A program made the translations under genes and the position numbers. Positions 27,201 to 36,200 of a stretch of DNA of 64,000 nucleotides are shown piece by piece (within the stretch, counting starts at the first letter, position 1; every line of letters starts with the position of its first letter). A model generated the notes under the pieces. That model did no database searches and had not been told where the DNA came from. It saw nothing but the letters and a program-made list of their open reading frames with translations. Source of the stretch: Doris montereyensis (Eukaryota; Mollusca; Gastropoda; Nudibranchia; Dorididae); the NCBI GenBank assembly GCA_037039925.1, contig JAXRKP010000848.1, positions 117,501 through 181,500 of the forward strand. The letters run 5' to 3'.

Positions 27201-30200
27201 ATTATATTCCTTCTCTGTATTACTTAATGTAGTGATATTTGTAACAATTTACAAACTACCCGCAAAATCTTTTCTGCATACATGAAATTATCGAATGCAC
27301 ACCAAAACTAAACATCTCTTTGTCACCTCAAAGTCACAATATTCTACACTAGCCAATATACCCGAAAGATGACAATGAATTCTATGGTTGTAGCAATAGC
27401 AAAGGGTTCTAGTTTACAGACAGAGCCTAACCATTCAATGTTATTTTGGACAAGCACAGCCACATAATTCATATTTTGCTGCTCAAATTGTCAATGAACC
27501 AATCGTCAAGGGGATTCGATAGTCCAGAGGCAAGGTACCAGCCTCTCAACCAAAAGGTAGTAGGTTTGAGCCCCGCAAGTGGTTGGAAAATTTTCTTGAT
27601 TTTTTAAAAGCAAAATCTAACCCCCCCTCCCTGGTCCAGGTAGGTGGATCAACACCTAGTCCCATCGGAGCTGGGTGATAAAAAAGGAGGTCTTGTGTGC
27701 AGATCACAAAACTTTGTACATGTTAAAGATCCCTTGGCTGTTTACAGGGCAGTGCACGCAAAATTATAAATTTTAAAAATCCTACCAAAAACCCTGAGAT
27801 CACCTTGGTTGTGGATGTGGATAAAATTAAATCAAATAAAAAATCAACCCATCGTCAAGATACTTTTCAAGCTATATGCTTTCACACTAAAAAATATTAA
27901 CAATGGTGAAGAGTAAATTGAATAATTACATATTTGCAAAAAGATAGAAACAATATATCTTAGAATTTCCACATGATATAAATAGCAATTGAAATGTGTT
28001 AAGATCCACCATAGAAAAATGTTATCGCATAACTTAAAAGCTTTCAGTACTCAGCTAGAGGATTTGATCCATGAAAACAAAAAGTCTTTACTCTCATTCT
28101 CTATGATACCATTGACATAGTTGCCAACCGTTTCAAATCGAAAAACAGATATGGGCAGCACAAACTAATTATAACTTGCAAGATGGCCCATAATACTCCA
28201 GAACACATTGAGATAATTTAACCTTTAAAGTAAGTAACAAAAAAACGCTGGCCTTTTTGTGGTGAAATATAACGGTGTTTTGTGTGAACGCAATTTTGTG
28301 TCTCTGGAGTTTCACCCATTTTTCTCTGAGTCTCTGCCTTTAAGATAGGGTTTCTTTATGCAACAATACAGCTATCCCTCAAATATGTACTTGTAAAGGA
28401 AAGAACAGACTTACACTCAAAGCAAAACAAAAGCCCCAAACATACTAAATATAGTTGTTATGTACTGGTTGGTAGCTATGCATTAACATTTACCTGTAAA
28501 CTGTGGGTCCAACTGGAACAAATGTGCTGGCATAACTCTGATCTTGCCACTTTTATGTTTGCAAACTCCAACGTAGTAACTATCATTCACAGAATCAATG
28601 AAAAACATGAAGAGAAAAAAGATTTTTAAAGAATTTTACAAACATTGATTCCATCAGAAAAGCAGTGGTAATTTATGACTACAATATGTGTTATTTAAAA
28701 CTATTATCATATCAAAGTTCTGAGGTAAACTTTTTTTTCTTCTGTACTGATTGTAACAAAAAAATAAGTGACTTATATTGATAAAAAGGTAAAATTTAAA
28801 TTAGAAATGACATATCAGAGGTAAAAAAAATAAAATAAAGAAGGGTATGCTTCCGTGGTGCAGTATTTACATGCTAAGCATAGGACCAATTAAAAGGTGC
28901 TAAAGAAAAATAATAAAATTCATCGATCATAGAATTGTCATGGTAAAAAAAACCCCAAGAAAACCAGAAGATGCAGTTGACTTCAATTATTCACAAAGTT
29001 TCACACAGATATAAACATCAAACTGTCAATGATCAAGCAGGGCCATGCACAAAAAAGGATATGAAAAAAAAAAGGATGGAATTTTTTCTTCTTCAAAATC
29101 TCACCCCCTCCCCTTTTCTATCATCTAAAGAAATATTAAAAATAAAATCAAAAGAACAGAATATCTAATCGACTTTGACTAATCCTGTTTTCAGACATAG
29201 AAGAAATTGGTCTTCAGTATTCAACGCTTCTTTGCATCTCAACTTGGACTGGTTTAGTTGTACCATCTAAATCTATTCTTTGCATCTCTACTTGGACTGG
29301 TTTAGTTGTACCATCTAAAAATCTATTCTTTGCATCTCTGCACTTGGACTGGTTTAGTTGTACCATCTAAATCTATTCTTTGTATCTCTACTTGGAGTGG
29401 TTTAGTTGTACCATCTAAATCTATTTTTTTGCATCTCTATCTTTTTGACTGGTTTAGTTGTACCATCTAAATCTATTCTTTGCATCTCTACTTGGAGTGG
29501 TTTAGTTGTACCATCTAAATCTATTCTTTGCATCTCTACTTGGACTGGTTTAGTTGTACTATCTAAATCTATTCTTTGCATCTCTGCTTGGAGTGGTTTA
29601 GTTATACCATCTAAATCTATAATAAGTTGTGTATTGTCTCCCCAAGAGCATTATTATTTTACCTTGAGGTAGCATTATCAGAATACAATCTTAGTATCAA
29701 ATGTAATAGTTAATAGTAAAAGGATTTTGTAAGTTGTCTCGAAAAAAACCTTATATTCTTTTTCAAACCTCTCTATTTAATAAGACAGTCCTGTTTCTAC
29801 CAATATATACACATATTTTTTAACGTTGAAGAAAAATCCCCTGTCTATTTATCAGTCAATTTTTGAGTAATTCTAAGTGACTTAAAAAGTCAAGGCTTGG
29901 TGCCGAGACCAGTCTATCAAACCGAAAAAAAAAATAATCAAAACTGTCGTGATTAATCAAAGTAAACTATAATAAGGGAGTTTTATATATGATGGAAAGT
30001 TTCCGTACTCGCATGTATCTGTCTCGAAAAGATTGCTTGGACCAAAATTCCGGCCACAGTAAGGATCTCATTCACTTCCGTAGTCTGTACATGAATAGAA
30101 AGTTATTTCAATGAGTACAGTTCTAGAACATGAAAGCATTTGCCTAGATAACTTATAAAATCATAGTTTAGCCTGATGGAGAGATGTGAAAAAATCAATT

Positions 30201-31501
30201 TTCCAAATTGACATACTACTCACAAGTATCAGTTGTTTTAGCTGTAGATTTTCCATCTTGTTGTGCTTTTTACCATGAAGCTTAAATTCTAGTTTTTCAA
30301 TTGTTTCAGGATTGAGCTTCCCCGTTGAAAAGCGCACTGTAAAAAAATAATGATGAGAGGATTTTACAAAATTCATTTAATAATTGAAAAACTCCCACAC
30401 AATTCAGTCTAAAAAGATAGCATTAATAACCTAAATTCCCCAATTCTGAATTAAAAATTGTTTTTTATTGTGCCTCTTTTACTCTCATTTCCCTTGGGGC
30501 AAAAGCAATTTTGAAATCTAGAGTAGATTTCTGGGTATTGGTACGGAGTGTTTGACCTGTGTACATCTTCAAGTGAAACAAAACATCAACTCCTAATCCC
30601 TGAGGCTAGATAAAAATAACCATAATAAACCGTTCTTGTATAGTGTCCAACTTCAATTTCTATCAAGCTCAGAGCGCTCAAACCTGGATGAACATCATAA
30701 AGTAAGACACATGAATATACAGACAATTCACCCACACATGCAATATACATAATACGTGACTATCAGATGGAAGTGACTGACTTTCATTTGGTTATAATTA
30801 TATTGACCATATTCCTTCACCATGACAGACAGTAGGTTTGGTTAAACTAATTTGCAAAAAATAATCATTTAAACATGTAATGGTTTGTTATAGATGCTGT
30901 ATAATCACAGGTTTAATTCCCTCCTGCATCCAGTCTCAACAATAGTTGTGTTTCAGTGGCAGACACGTACAAAAATCAAAAAATCTTTTTAGCTAAACAC
31001 GTCTGATTATAACAGGGAAAAAGAACAGAATTGTCCCTGTTCTGATTTTTTAGCCTCGACTCCTAAATCATAATATAGATCTAGATCTAGATCTAATTGT
31101 GGCTAAAACATTCTACTTCAATAGAAACTGGATTTCATAGTATAATCTTTAGAAGACAGTTAAGTTATGTTCCCTTTTATTTTGATTAATTTATTATTGA
31201 ATTTCACCCACTAGTGAAAATAGATCTCTCTATGTCTGTGTGCCCGACTAATCTATGGCTATGGACACTATGATATAGATTCTATCTATGTCAATGTGGA
31301 CTTGGTACTCCTCCCTACTTTAGACAGATAAATTAAAAGTTAGAATCTAGATTCTAAATTCAATCCAATGAATCCAGATTGAGATAAATCTAGATTTAGA
31401 TCTATATCCTATCTTACTCTAGATAAAAGATAGATCATGTGTAAATTCTCACCTAGGCATGCTTCCTCTTCTGAGCTTGGGTCAACTTCAAAAGTCTGCA
31501 T
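15256..31501 (-). CDS. POLR1E: DNA-directed RNA polymerase I subunit RPA49 (PAF53)
   Basis: The product is the Pol I-specific subunit that pairs with RPA34 and aids initiation and elongation of rRNA transcription in the nucleolus. Twelve exons, high to low: 31453-31501, 30224-30336, 30009-30084, 28494-28579, 26878-26925, 26383-26561, 24809-24889, 22476-22572, 21568-21711, 19165-19249, 18153-18263, 15256-15385. All have GT-AG borders and matching phases once small indels are allowed. Family anchors: VRFSTGKL near the start, YCGRNFG, YYVGVCKHKSGK, FGSGKTKK, LILPPHDK, YKLKAHDFRRK, DTFTLTFVDSGN, ILNNYEIDL, and a basic C-terminus STKRKLY. The reconciled length is about 401 residues, near the human 419. 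The N-terminal part is the dimerisation domain and the C-terminal part the tandem winged helix. Exons 3, 5, 6 and 9 carry apparent base losses. RAD51AP1 starts 1.8 kb away, divergently. Confidence 0.9.
15590..15778. mobile_element. Miniature inverted-repeat element, TA-flanked (189 bp)
   Basis: The left end CAGTCGAAGCCGCATATG and the right end, reverse complemented CAGTTTAAGCCGATAATT, form terminal inverted repeats, each flanked by TA. The interior is also partly palindromic (ATCGTTCCA/GGAACGA). A TA target site and CAGT end fit a Tc1/mariner/pogo-type MITE. It lies in POLR1E intron 11. Similar text continues at 15845-15905 as a second partial copy. Confidence 0.65.
15935..16350 (+). pseudogene. 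LINE 3' fragment, RT C-terminal region
   Basis: With several frame changes the plus strand reads LDYHSCVWDPH, then KIEKVQKIAASFITNNY, then MDAFRR. This is the W-D-P-H and 'EKVQRRAARF' signature at the end of Jockey/CR1-like RT proteins. The frame is broken many times, so it is a dead copy. It lies in POLR1E intron 11, opposite to the gene. Confidence 0.7.
17405..17832 (+). repeat. 37-bp minisatellite, about 11 copies
   Basis: The unit is TTGTATTTGGCACTCTCT followed by TATTAATACTTCACCAATC. Variant units contain GCTTATAATTAATATTTCATCAATC. The array lies wholly in POLR1E intron 11. Confidence 0.95.
18395..18780 (+). repeat. Dispersed repeat D, copy 1
   Basis: A 350-400 bp element with ordered blocks: CATGTTACATCC..GAGTGATACCAAGTA, AGGTTACACAGGTAGGC, ATGAATGAAAATTCTACTCAACG, CCTACATGCAAA, CGACCAACTCAGAACTATATATA. 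Other copies are at 24068-24425 (minus), 43050-43272 (plus, 3' part) and 48805-49105 (plus). The ends are AT-dinucleotide rich. No coding capacity; class unknown. Confidence 0.75.
18911..19078. repeat. Long hairpin (arms about 70 bases)
   Basis: The left arm (about 18911-18980) and right arm (about 19003-19078) are imperfect reverse complements. The best part pairs CAGTTTTACATCA..CCTTAAGTTCCTT with AAGGAACTTAAGG..TGATGTAAAACTG. The loop is about 22 bases around TATATGGGCAAAAATCG. It lies in POLR1E intron 10. It could be a palindromic MITE or a foldback; the arms are longer than a typical animal microRNA precursor. Confidence 0.75.
19449..19698. mobile_element. MITE with 25-bp near-perfect terminal inverted repeats (250 bp)
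   Basis: The left end AAGGGGTCATTTTAATAGTG and the right end, reverse complemented AAGGGGTCATTTCAATAGTG, differ by one base over about 25. The interior has no coding sequence, only a 64-codon accidental frame. It lies in POLR1E intron 9. The target duplication is not obvious, so I do not assign a superfamily. Confidence 0.8.
19990..20300 (-). pseudogene. hAT-type transposase C-terminal fragment
   Basis: The minus-strand frame reads KLLLAAVGIPLSNADSEGIF then SMVRNNLTVNRAFMS and SLLVSKLKC. This matches the hAT dimerisation region ('iP.SNA.sEr.FS...' and 'R..ms..tl.sLl..k'). Only this C-terminal piece survives and upstream frames are broken. It lies in POLR1E intron 9 on the gene's strand. Confidence 0.75.
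21125..21405 (+). repeat. SINE family A copy with best-preserved tRNA-like head
   Basis: The head GTGGTCCAATGGTTAGATTG (A-box-like TGGTCCAATGG) and B-box-like GGGTTCAAATC at about 21184-21194 are followed by the family A body. This copy argues most clearly that family A derives from a tRNA gene. Confidence 0.85.
21568..21711 (-). other. POLR1E: POLR1E exon 9 with apparent 2-base loss
   Basis: It enters reading FSEIILQMLDGVPKK and exits reading CLMYLHYLFTVYKLKAHDF, the family's WFLDTLIKFRAHR-like stretch. The two frames differ by two bases across the CCCAAAAAAGGG region. The exon length of 144 needs two more bases for the flanking intron phases to agree. Confidence 0.75.
22640..23560 (+). pseudogene. 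LINE reverse transcriptase fragment, catalytic centre altered
   Basis: With frame changes the plus strand reads FTDFSSAF, FLSNRTQYVRLN, GTPQSCVLSPVLFTLYTDDC, VKLLKFANDSTIKG, and then YKYLGIHVDQKLTW..RFRQR and TAWGGNILKQNEKRLDRIIR. This is the order of RT motifs in CR1/Jockey-like LINEs. The catalytic F-A-D-D box appears as F-A-N-D and several stops interrupt it, so it is inactive. It lies in POLR1E intron 7, antisense to the gene. Confidence 0.9.
23690..23818 (+). repeat. TATG/TGTA-rich microsatellite
   Basis: Interrupted (TATG)n tract in POLR1E intron 7 just after the LINE fragment; followed by an (ATT)n at 23974-23996. Confidence 0.9.
24068..24425 (-). repeat. Dispersed repeat D, copy 2
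   Basis: The reverse complement of the family D blocks: GAGTAGAATTTTCATTCACC, ACATGTAGGTTCTAAATGAT, GGTATCACCCAGGTGTGA. It is flanked by TATATATA at both ends and lies in POLR1E intron 7. Confidence 0.75.
25310..25830 (-). pseudogene. LINE reverse transcriptase fragment (RTE/Jockey-like N-terminal RT part)
   Basis: On the minus strand the frames give SDKAAWPGDIPAEALKVV, then the 'W..G..V.LPKK' segment EWKEGDLVILPKKEIS, and after further frame changes a DYKKAPDSVEEHATLW motif, the equivalent of the DFxKAFDSV box. The sequence is shifted repeatedly and is dead. It lies in POLR1E intron 6 in sense orientation. Confidence 0.8.
26195..26330 (+). repeat. Dispersed repeat G
   Basis: Blocks TTCATTGAAATTCATCCCGT, CCACCATATATAGTGATCTC and AACAGCAAGATGAAAGAGTG match the reverse complement of about 52435-52540 and weakly 1686-1730 and 40375-40420. 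POLR1E intron 6. Confidence 0.6.
26383..26561 (-). other. POLR1E: POLR1E exon 6 with apparent 2-base loss
   Basis: The first frame gives RYNLIKQFGSGKTKKIVNKR and the second gives EQLDKEMVSNTMESAVNKSL. Both resemble successive parts of the POLR1E family. They join across ATAAAGGGAA, adjacent A and G runs, if one base is added to each run. The exit phase then fits exon 7. Confidence 0.75.
26878..26925 (-). other. POLR1E: POLR1E exon 5 with apparent 2-base loss
   Basis: The 48-base exon must enter in phase 1 and exit in phase 0, which needs two more bases. The natural place is its AAAA run: upstream frame ASNLE, downstream frame KIKEEVASFTEK, the latter leading smoothly into exon 6 RYNLIKQFG. 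The exact run length cannot be settled from sequence alone. Confidence 0.65.
27515..27835 (+). repeat. SINE family B, most complete copy
   Basis: It begins with a tRNA-like head (GTCCAGAGGCAAGGTACC, then B-box-like GGTTTGAGCCCC at about 27572-27583). It continues CCCTGGTCCAGGTAGGTGG, CACCTAGTCCCATCGGAG, GTGTGCAGATCACAA, TTAAAGATCCCTTGGCTG, and a pyrimidine-poor tail of AAATC repeats. It lies in POLR1E intron 4. Confidence 0.85.
29215..29625 (+). repeat. 48-bp minisatellite, about 8-9 copies
   Basis: The unit is TCTATTCTTTGCATCTCT followed by ACTTGGACTGGTTTAG and TTGTACCATCTAAA, with GACTGG/GAGTGG variants. The unit length is a multiple of 3, so an 88-codon repeating frame arises; it is not a gene. 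The array lies in POLR1E intron 3. Confidence 0.95.
30009..30084 (-). other. POLR1E: POLR1E exon 3 with apparent 1-base loss
   Basis: The exon enters in phase 0 after CTGATACTT. It reads TTEVNEI and then must shift by one base to give PYCGRNFGPSNLFETDTC, which aligns with the conserved YVGNNFG region of animal POLR1E. Adding one C to the CC at about 30064-30065 restores the frame and makes the exit phase (2) fit exon 4. Without it a TGA stops the downstream frame. Confidence 0.8.
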
Positions 31502-32570
31502 GTTGTGTTGATGACGGCTGATGCTGATTTACAAAACACTAAATTACAGAGATGTATTCTTATTCAAGATCTAGATCTAGACATCTAGATTCTAGACTAT
31601 GATCTAGATCTAGATATGCGTTTTACTTTTAGTAAGTTTAAAAACTAAAAAGCTTCCAAGCAATACGAGTAAGAAGGAAATGACAATAATATACCACAAA
31701 TATCAACAACAAATCTAGATTCAACATTTGAGTAAACAGCCTGATAACGTGCCGGCCAATGTTGAGGGTTTGTGAGGAATAGATCTAGATCTAGATCTAT
31801 TAAGCTAGGCCTAGGCCTACTTAACTTAGCAATAAGCTGATCACGCCTGCCTCAATGTTGTAAAACCTAAAACCGAAACGAATTTATTTTACGGAAACGG
31901 AAACCCCTTCTGCCTCGTATATTGTGCATTGGTATTGACTTATTTTGTGTGAAATTATTATAAAACTTTACACTTAAGTCTCTTCGTCTGTTAAAATGAC
32001 TTATCAAGCTCAGTCTGCAAAAACCATAATGTCATAAACAACTTACAAACTATGAAATATGCATCAGTGTGTACAAATTCATTTTTAAACTTAAAATAAA
32101 ATAAAATTGTCAATCTAAAATTGCGAACAAAAATATGCTACTTGCCAGATGGACTAATCTTTGGATCAAAACAAGACCAAACCGCGGCTTATGAAATCAA
32201 TGTGACGTTATTCATTTATGATCACGGTGGTATTCAATTTATTTTCTTTTTACATTTTGAGGGCGAAACATAAAGGGTTTTTAGAGATTCCATTTCAAGT
32301 TCAAGTAAATTTGTTGTGAAAATAATCCCCAACAGTTTGAAAACGTGTTTTAAAAGATCACAAAGTGAGATCTTGAGGTCAAGGAAGAAAATTAGAATAC
32401 AATATAATCTAGATCTAGATTAGATCTAGATCTAGATTTAGATCTTTCTATCTTATCTAAGAAGATATCGATCTAGACAGATCTCTAGATATAGACAGGC
32501 TGGAGTTTTCTATTTCTACACATTGTTAATGGCATGAACATAAAATATCTAAATCTAGATCTAGCTCTCT
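31070..32570. repeat. TCTAGA/AGATCT hexamer cluster between POLR1E and RAD51AP1
   Basis: Short runs of the palindromic phase TCTAGATCTAGATC recur at about 31075-31097, 31340-31410, 31570-31616, 31778-31800, 32408-32450 and 32549-32563. The cluster covers the divergent promoter region. It may be simple-sequence expansion or contain regulatory sites; the sequence does not tell which. Confidence 0.8.
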
Positions 32571-32571
32571 C

Positions 32572-32747
<176 letters not shown>

Positions 32748-32813
32748 CTTCCTCCCTCCCTATCTCCTCTCCCAGTGTCCCCCATCCGCTCTTGTTATCT
32801 TTTTCTTTTTCTG

Positions 32814-33032
32814 CCTCAGAGCATTACAAATATAACTAAACTTTATGACATGGCCTCTGTCTACGTTGATTTATCTTAAGGCCAGCGACAAGTGACCTTT
32901 TAGTTAACGGAGTGTTTATTGGCCCACATGGGCCAAAATATCCCTCGTTTCTTATTCGCCCACAAAAATTGCTACCCCCCTCAGAGCATTACAAATATAA
33001 CTGTATTAAACTTTATGACATGGCCTCCCACG
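32814..33032 (+). repeat. 50-base direct repeat pair
   Basis: CCTCAGAGCATTACAAATAT, followed by AACTAAACTTTATGACATGG, occurs at 32814-32860. It recurs at 32980-33027 with a five-base TGTAT... insertion. The spacing of about 166 bases, just upstream of RAD51AP1, points to a local duplication. Confidence 0.85.
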
Positions 33033-33269
33033 GTGCTTATGACGTTACGGATTTCAATTCTAGTTACGTTCAGCTAATAATCCAACGAGTGGTTAGTGAC
33101 TTTTAAAAGTGACCGTTTTTAGTTAATTATGGTCCAATAAAATTAAATCAAAATGATCTTGATCTAGGTAAGGGCCAGTTTGGCTTTATAAACTATAGTT
33201 ATATCCAATAAAATAAATCAAAATATATATAGGTCTTCTTACTGTTCAACAGAGTCAGTTCCTTTGAGA

Positions 33270-36200
33270 ATGGCAGAAAGAAAATCATCCAGGTAAGCTC
33301 TCAAAAAAACAAAACACTGAGACATTTTGTGCATTTATTATACACACATACTACCGCCAGACAAGATAAAGAGGATTCCTTTGATGGGATTGACCATTGT
33401 CACTAAATTGTGAAATATAGATTCAGGCTTTTAGTTAAGTTATACTGAGTAGTTTAGCTGGTGACAAAAAGCGAATCTTGAAAAATAGTGTGAAAGATAT
33501 TATATTGAATTTTCATACACACACACACAGATTAGAGTTAATATCTTACTTTCAAATAGTATAGTTATAATGTAGTAATCATCATCTATAATATTCTATA
33601 CAGCTGCCCAGAAAATAAAATCTTTTTTTATTATTTCGTCTTTATGCAGGTCTCGCAAAGCTGTGAAATATGCTGGATTGGATGACGAATCAGATGGTGA
33701 GTAGATTATGTTCTATGGTTTGATTGAGAAAATGTATGATTATTATACTTAAGTCAGTTTAAACATGTTTCGTCTCAGGAATAAAAAAAAATACAATCCT
33801 CAAAAGATTTTGTCTTAATATAGATTTTAATGTACACACTCAAACCTTACTAAATGTGAATTAATTATAACTAAATATATTGTAAAATGTGATTTGTTAT
33901 AGCCAGCATGCATCACCACCTCCTTCTCCCAAGTGATGCAAGCAGGTAAAATCTAGTTTGACTTAGAATAGGGAAAGATTTCCATAGCCGGGCACAAGCA
34001 AGGAAAATAACTGAGAAAAAAGTTGGGGGTAAAAAAAATAAAAGAAGGCTCCATTGCAAAAGAGTGCTTCATAACTGTAGTCATTTTCCACAATCTGGCA
34101 CAGCGTGGGACTAAGTCAACGGACAGTTCCTTTGAACACGAGCAATTCAAATATCACTGACAAGTGTCAGTGTGACATATCGGACTGGGACTTAGCATTG
34201 ATTCCAAAGTTTCTGACTTTGTTTTCTCTAATATTAGTATGACCTTATTGTGAAACTCAGTGTTTGCACAGATGCTGTATAATAATAAATTTCCCTTTCG
34301 TAAAATCTGTCACAATTCCTAAACTTTGAATACGTGTTACATTTGATATATTTATAGCATTGATAGTGCATTGCATGACACTAATAATTACAATTATTTT
34401 ACATCTTCCTCATCATTAGGAACACTGCCAAATTGAAAGACACTGGGTCAAGATATATGTATTGGTATATATTTATTCATGCAGGTCTCTTTTCTTCAAC
34501 ATAATTTTACACTGCTTTTATCTGCAAATATTAATTTTTTGCTTGTTTGGGAGGCAGGGGCGGCATTGACATTACCTCTACTCTTGTCAGTGTCATGATT
34601 TTCACTCTAATTATAGACTAACTTTTGTATGATTCATTGTAAAGCCAATATTTTGTACATATATATATATATATTTATCATTTATACATGTCATGTATTT
34701 AATCTTCTTTTTCTCCGGTAGATGATTTTGCTGAAGCAAAGCCTTCAAAATCAAAGAAGCAAAAGACAGTAGAAGATGACAAAAACAAACCGAAACAGAA
34801 CCCTATTGAAGATAAAATGGAGAATCTTTTGCCATCAGATGAACCCAGTTCTATCAAAAAGAGGTTTGAATTTAGTCATCTCGCTAAAACTATAGGATAG
34901 AAAATAAAATGGAGAAACTTTTTCCATCAGATGAACTCAGTTCTATTAAAAAGAGGTTTGAATTTAGTCGTCTTGCTAAAACTATGATAGAGTCGGGTGG
35001 CTTTAGAGCACATATTTGTTGTAGTTTATCATGATCATGAGGGGTCTGTCAATGGGAACTAGATTCAGGGTGACGAAGTTACCCGACTCCACCCTAACTG
35101 ATGGTTGAAAACGTCACTACAGGCACTATTTTTTGTTGTTGTTTTAGAATGATATTAGTTATGTGACATGACAGAACATCAATCTATTAACGCTATGAAA
35201 AGTTTCCATTTTCATGTCAAGCTTAGAAGGTGAATCAAGCATATGATGTTAAATTTTAAAGTAGTCTGCTTCTTTGGGCAGGCAAAAAATTTAATGTGTC
35301 CTCCTGTCCAAGAAATGTTTTCATGTGTTCATTTAGATTAATTAAATTTCTATTAGTTTTCTTCTTATTTTTACACTAGGTGTGTTTACAAAATAAAGCC
35401 ACCATTCAGAGAGTTTCTCCTTGAATACATTTACAGATTTGGTTTAGCTCACAGTGCGGAACAATTAAATCTCATTGTCTCAAGTCTCATTGAGACAGAT
35501 TACATTGTTAAAAGTTGGAAAAGAGATTTGTCACCGTCAACATTCAAGGTGTAAAGTAAAACCATTATTTTTAGCGATACATTCGTTTGTAACTTCTAAG
35601 TATGATTTGATGTTCTCCCCAATCATTTTCATTTTTTTACTTTTTATAAATCTTTTTGTCTTTTTTTGTTTCACTCCATTTGATCTATTGCTTTTTAAGG
35701 AAATATGAACTCGTTTTTCGTGACTGTTAAATTTTTGTTTTGTAATATGATTTGTTCATTTTTGTTTGAAATTGAAAGAAATGATAATAAATAAGTCCAT
35801 ACAGCAGGGGGGAAAAGATCAGAAAAAAAAATTAAACAAAAGCAGTTTTTGTTCCCATTTTATGATTTATGACATCTGTGTGTCATGCCTTGTGATCTCT
35901 GACAAATGATTTTTGAGTTGTGACTTGTGACATCGCATTCTCTGTTTATTGAGTGTCGGGTCACTATCTATCAATATCATGACTTCGACTTTGTAAGGTG
36001 ATCTTTCCTTAGCTTTTGCTGTTTATAACGTCAATCAGAGTTTGTCATTAGTCTCAAACATAAAAATTAGGTAGTCTATGTGGCAAAGTTAATTTCATAG
36101 TTTTAGTATTATAAGAAAGAAGTTATTTTAATTTTTAATTTTCATTTATTTGAATGCTCAACTGTGAGTGTGAGTCTAATTTGACTAGGACAAGTCATTT

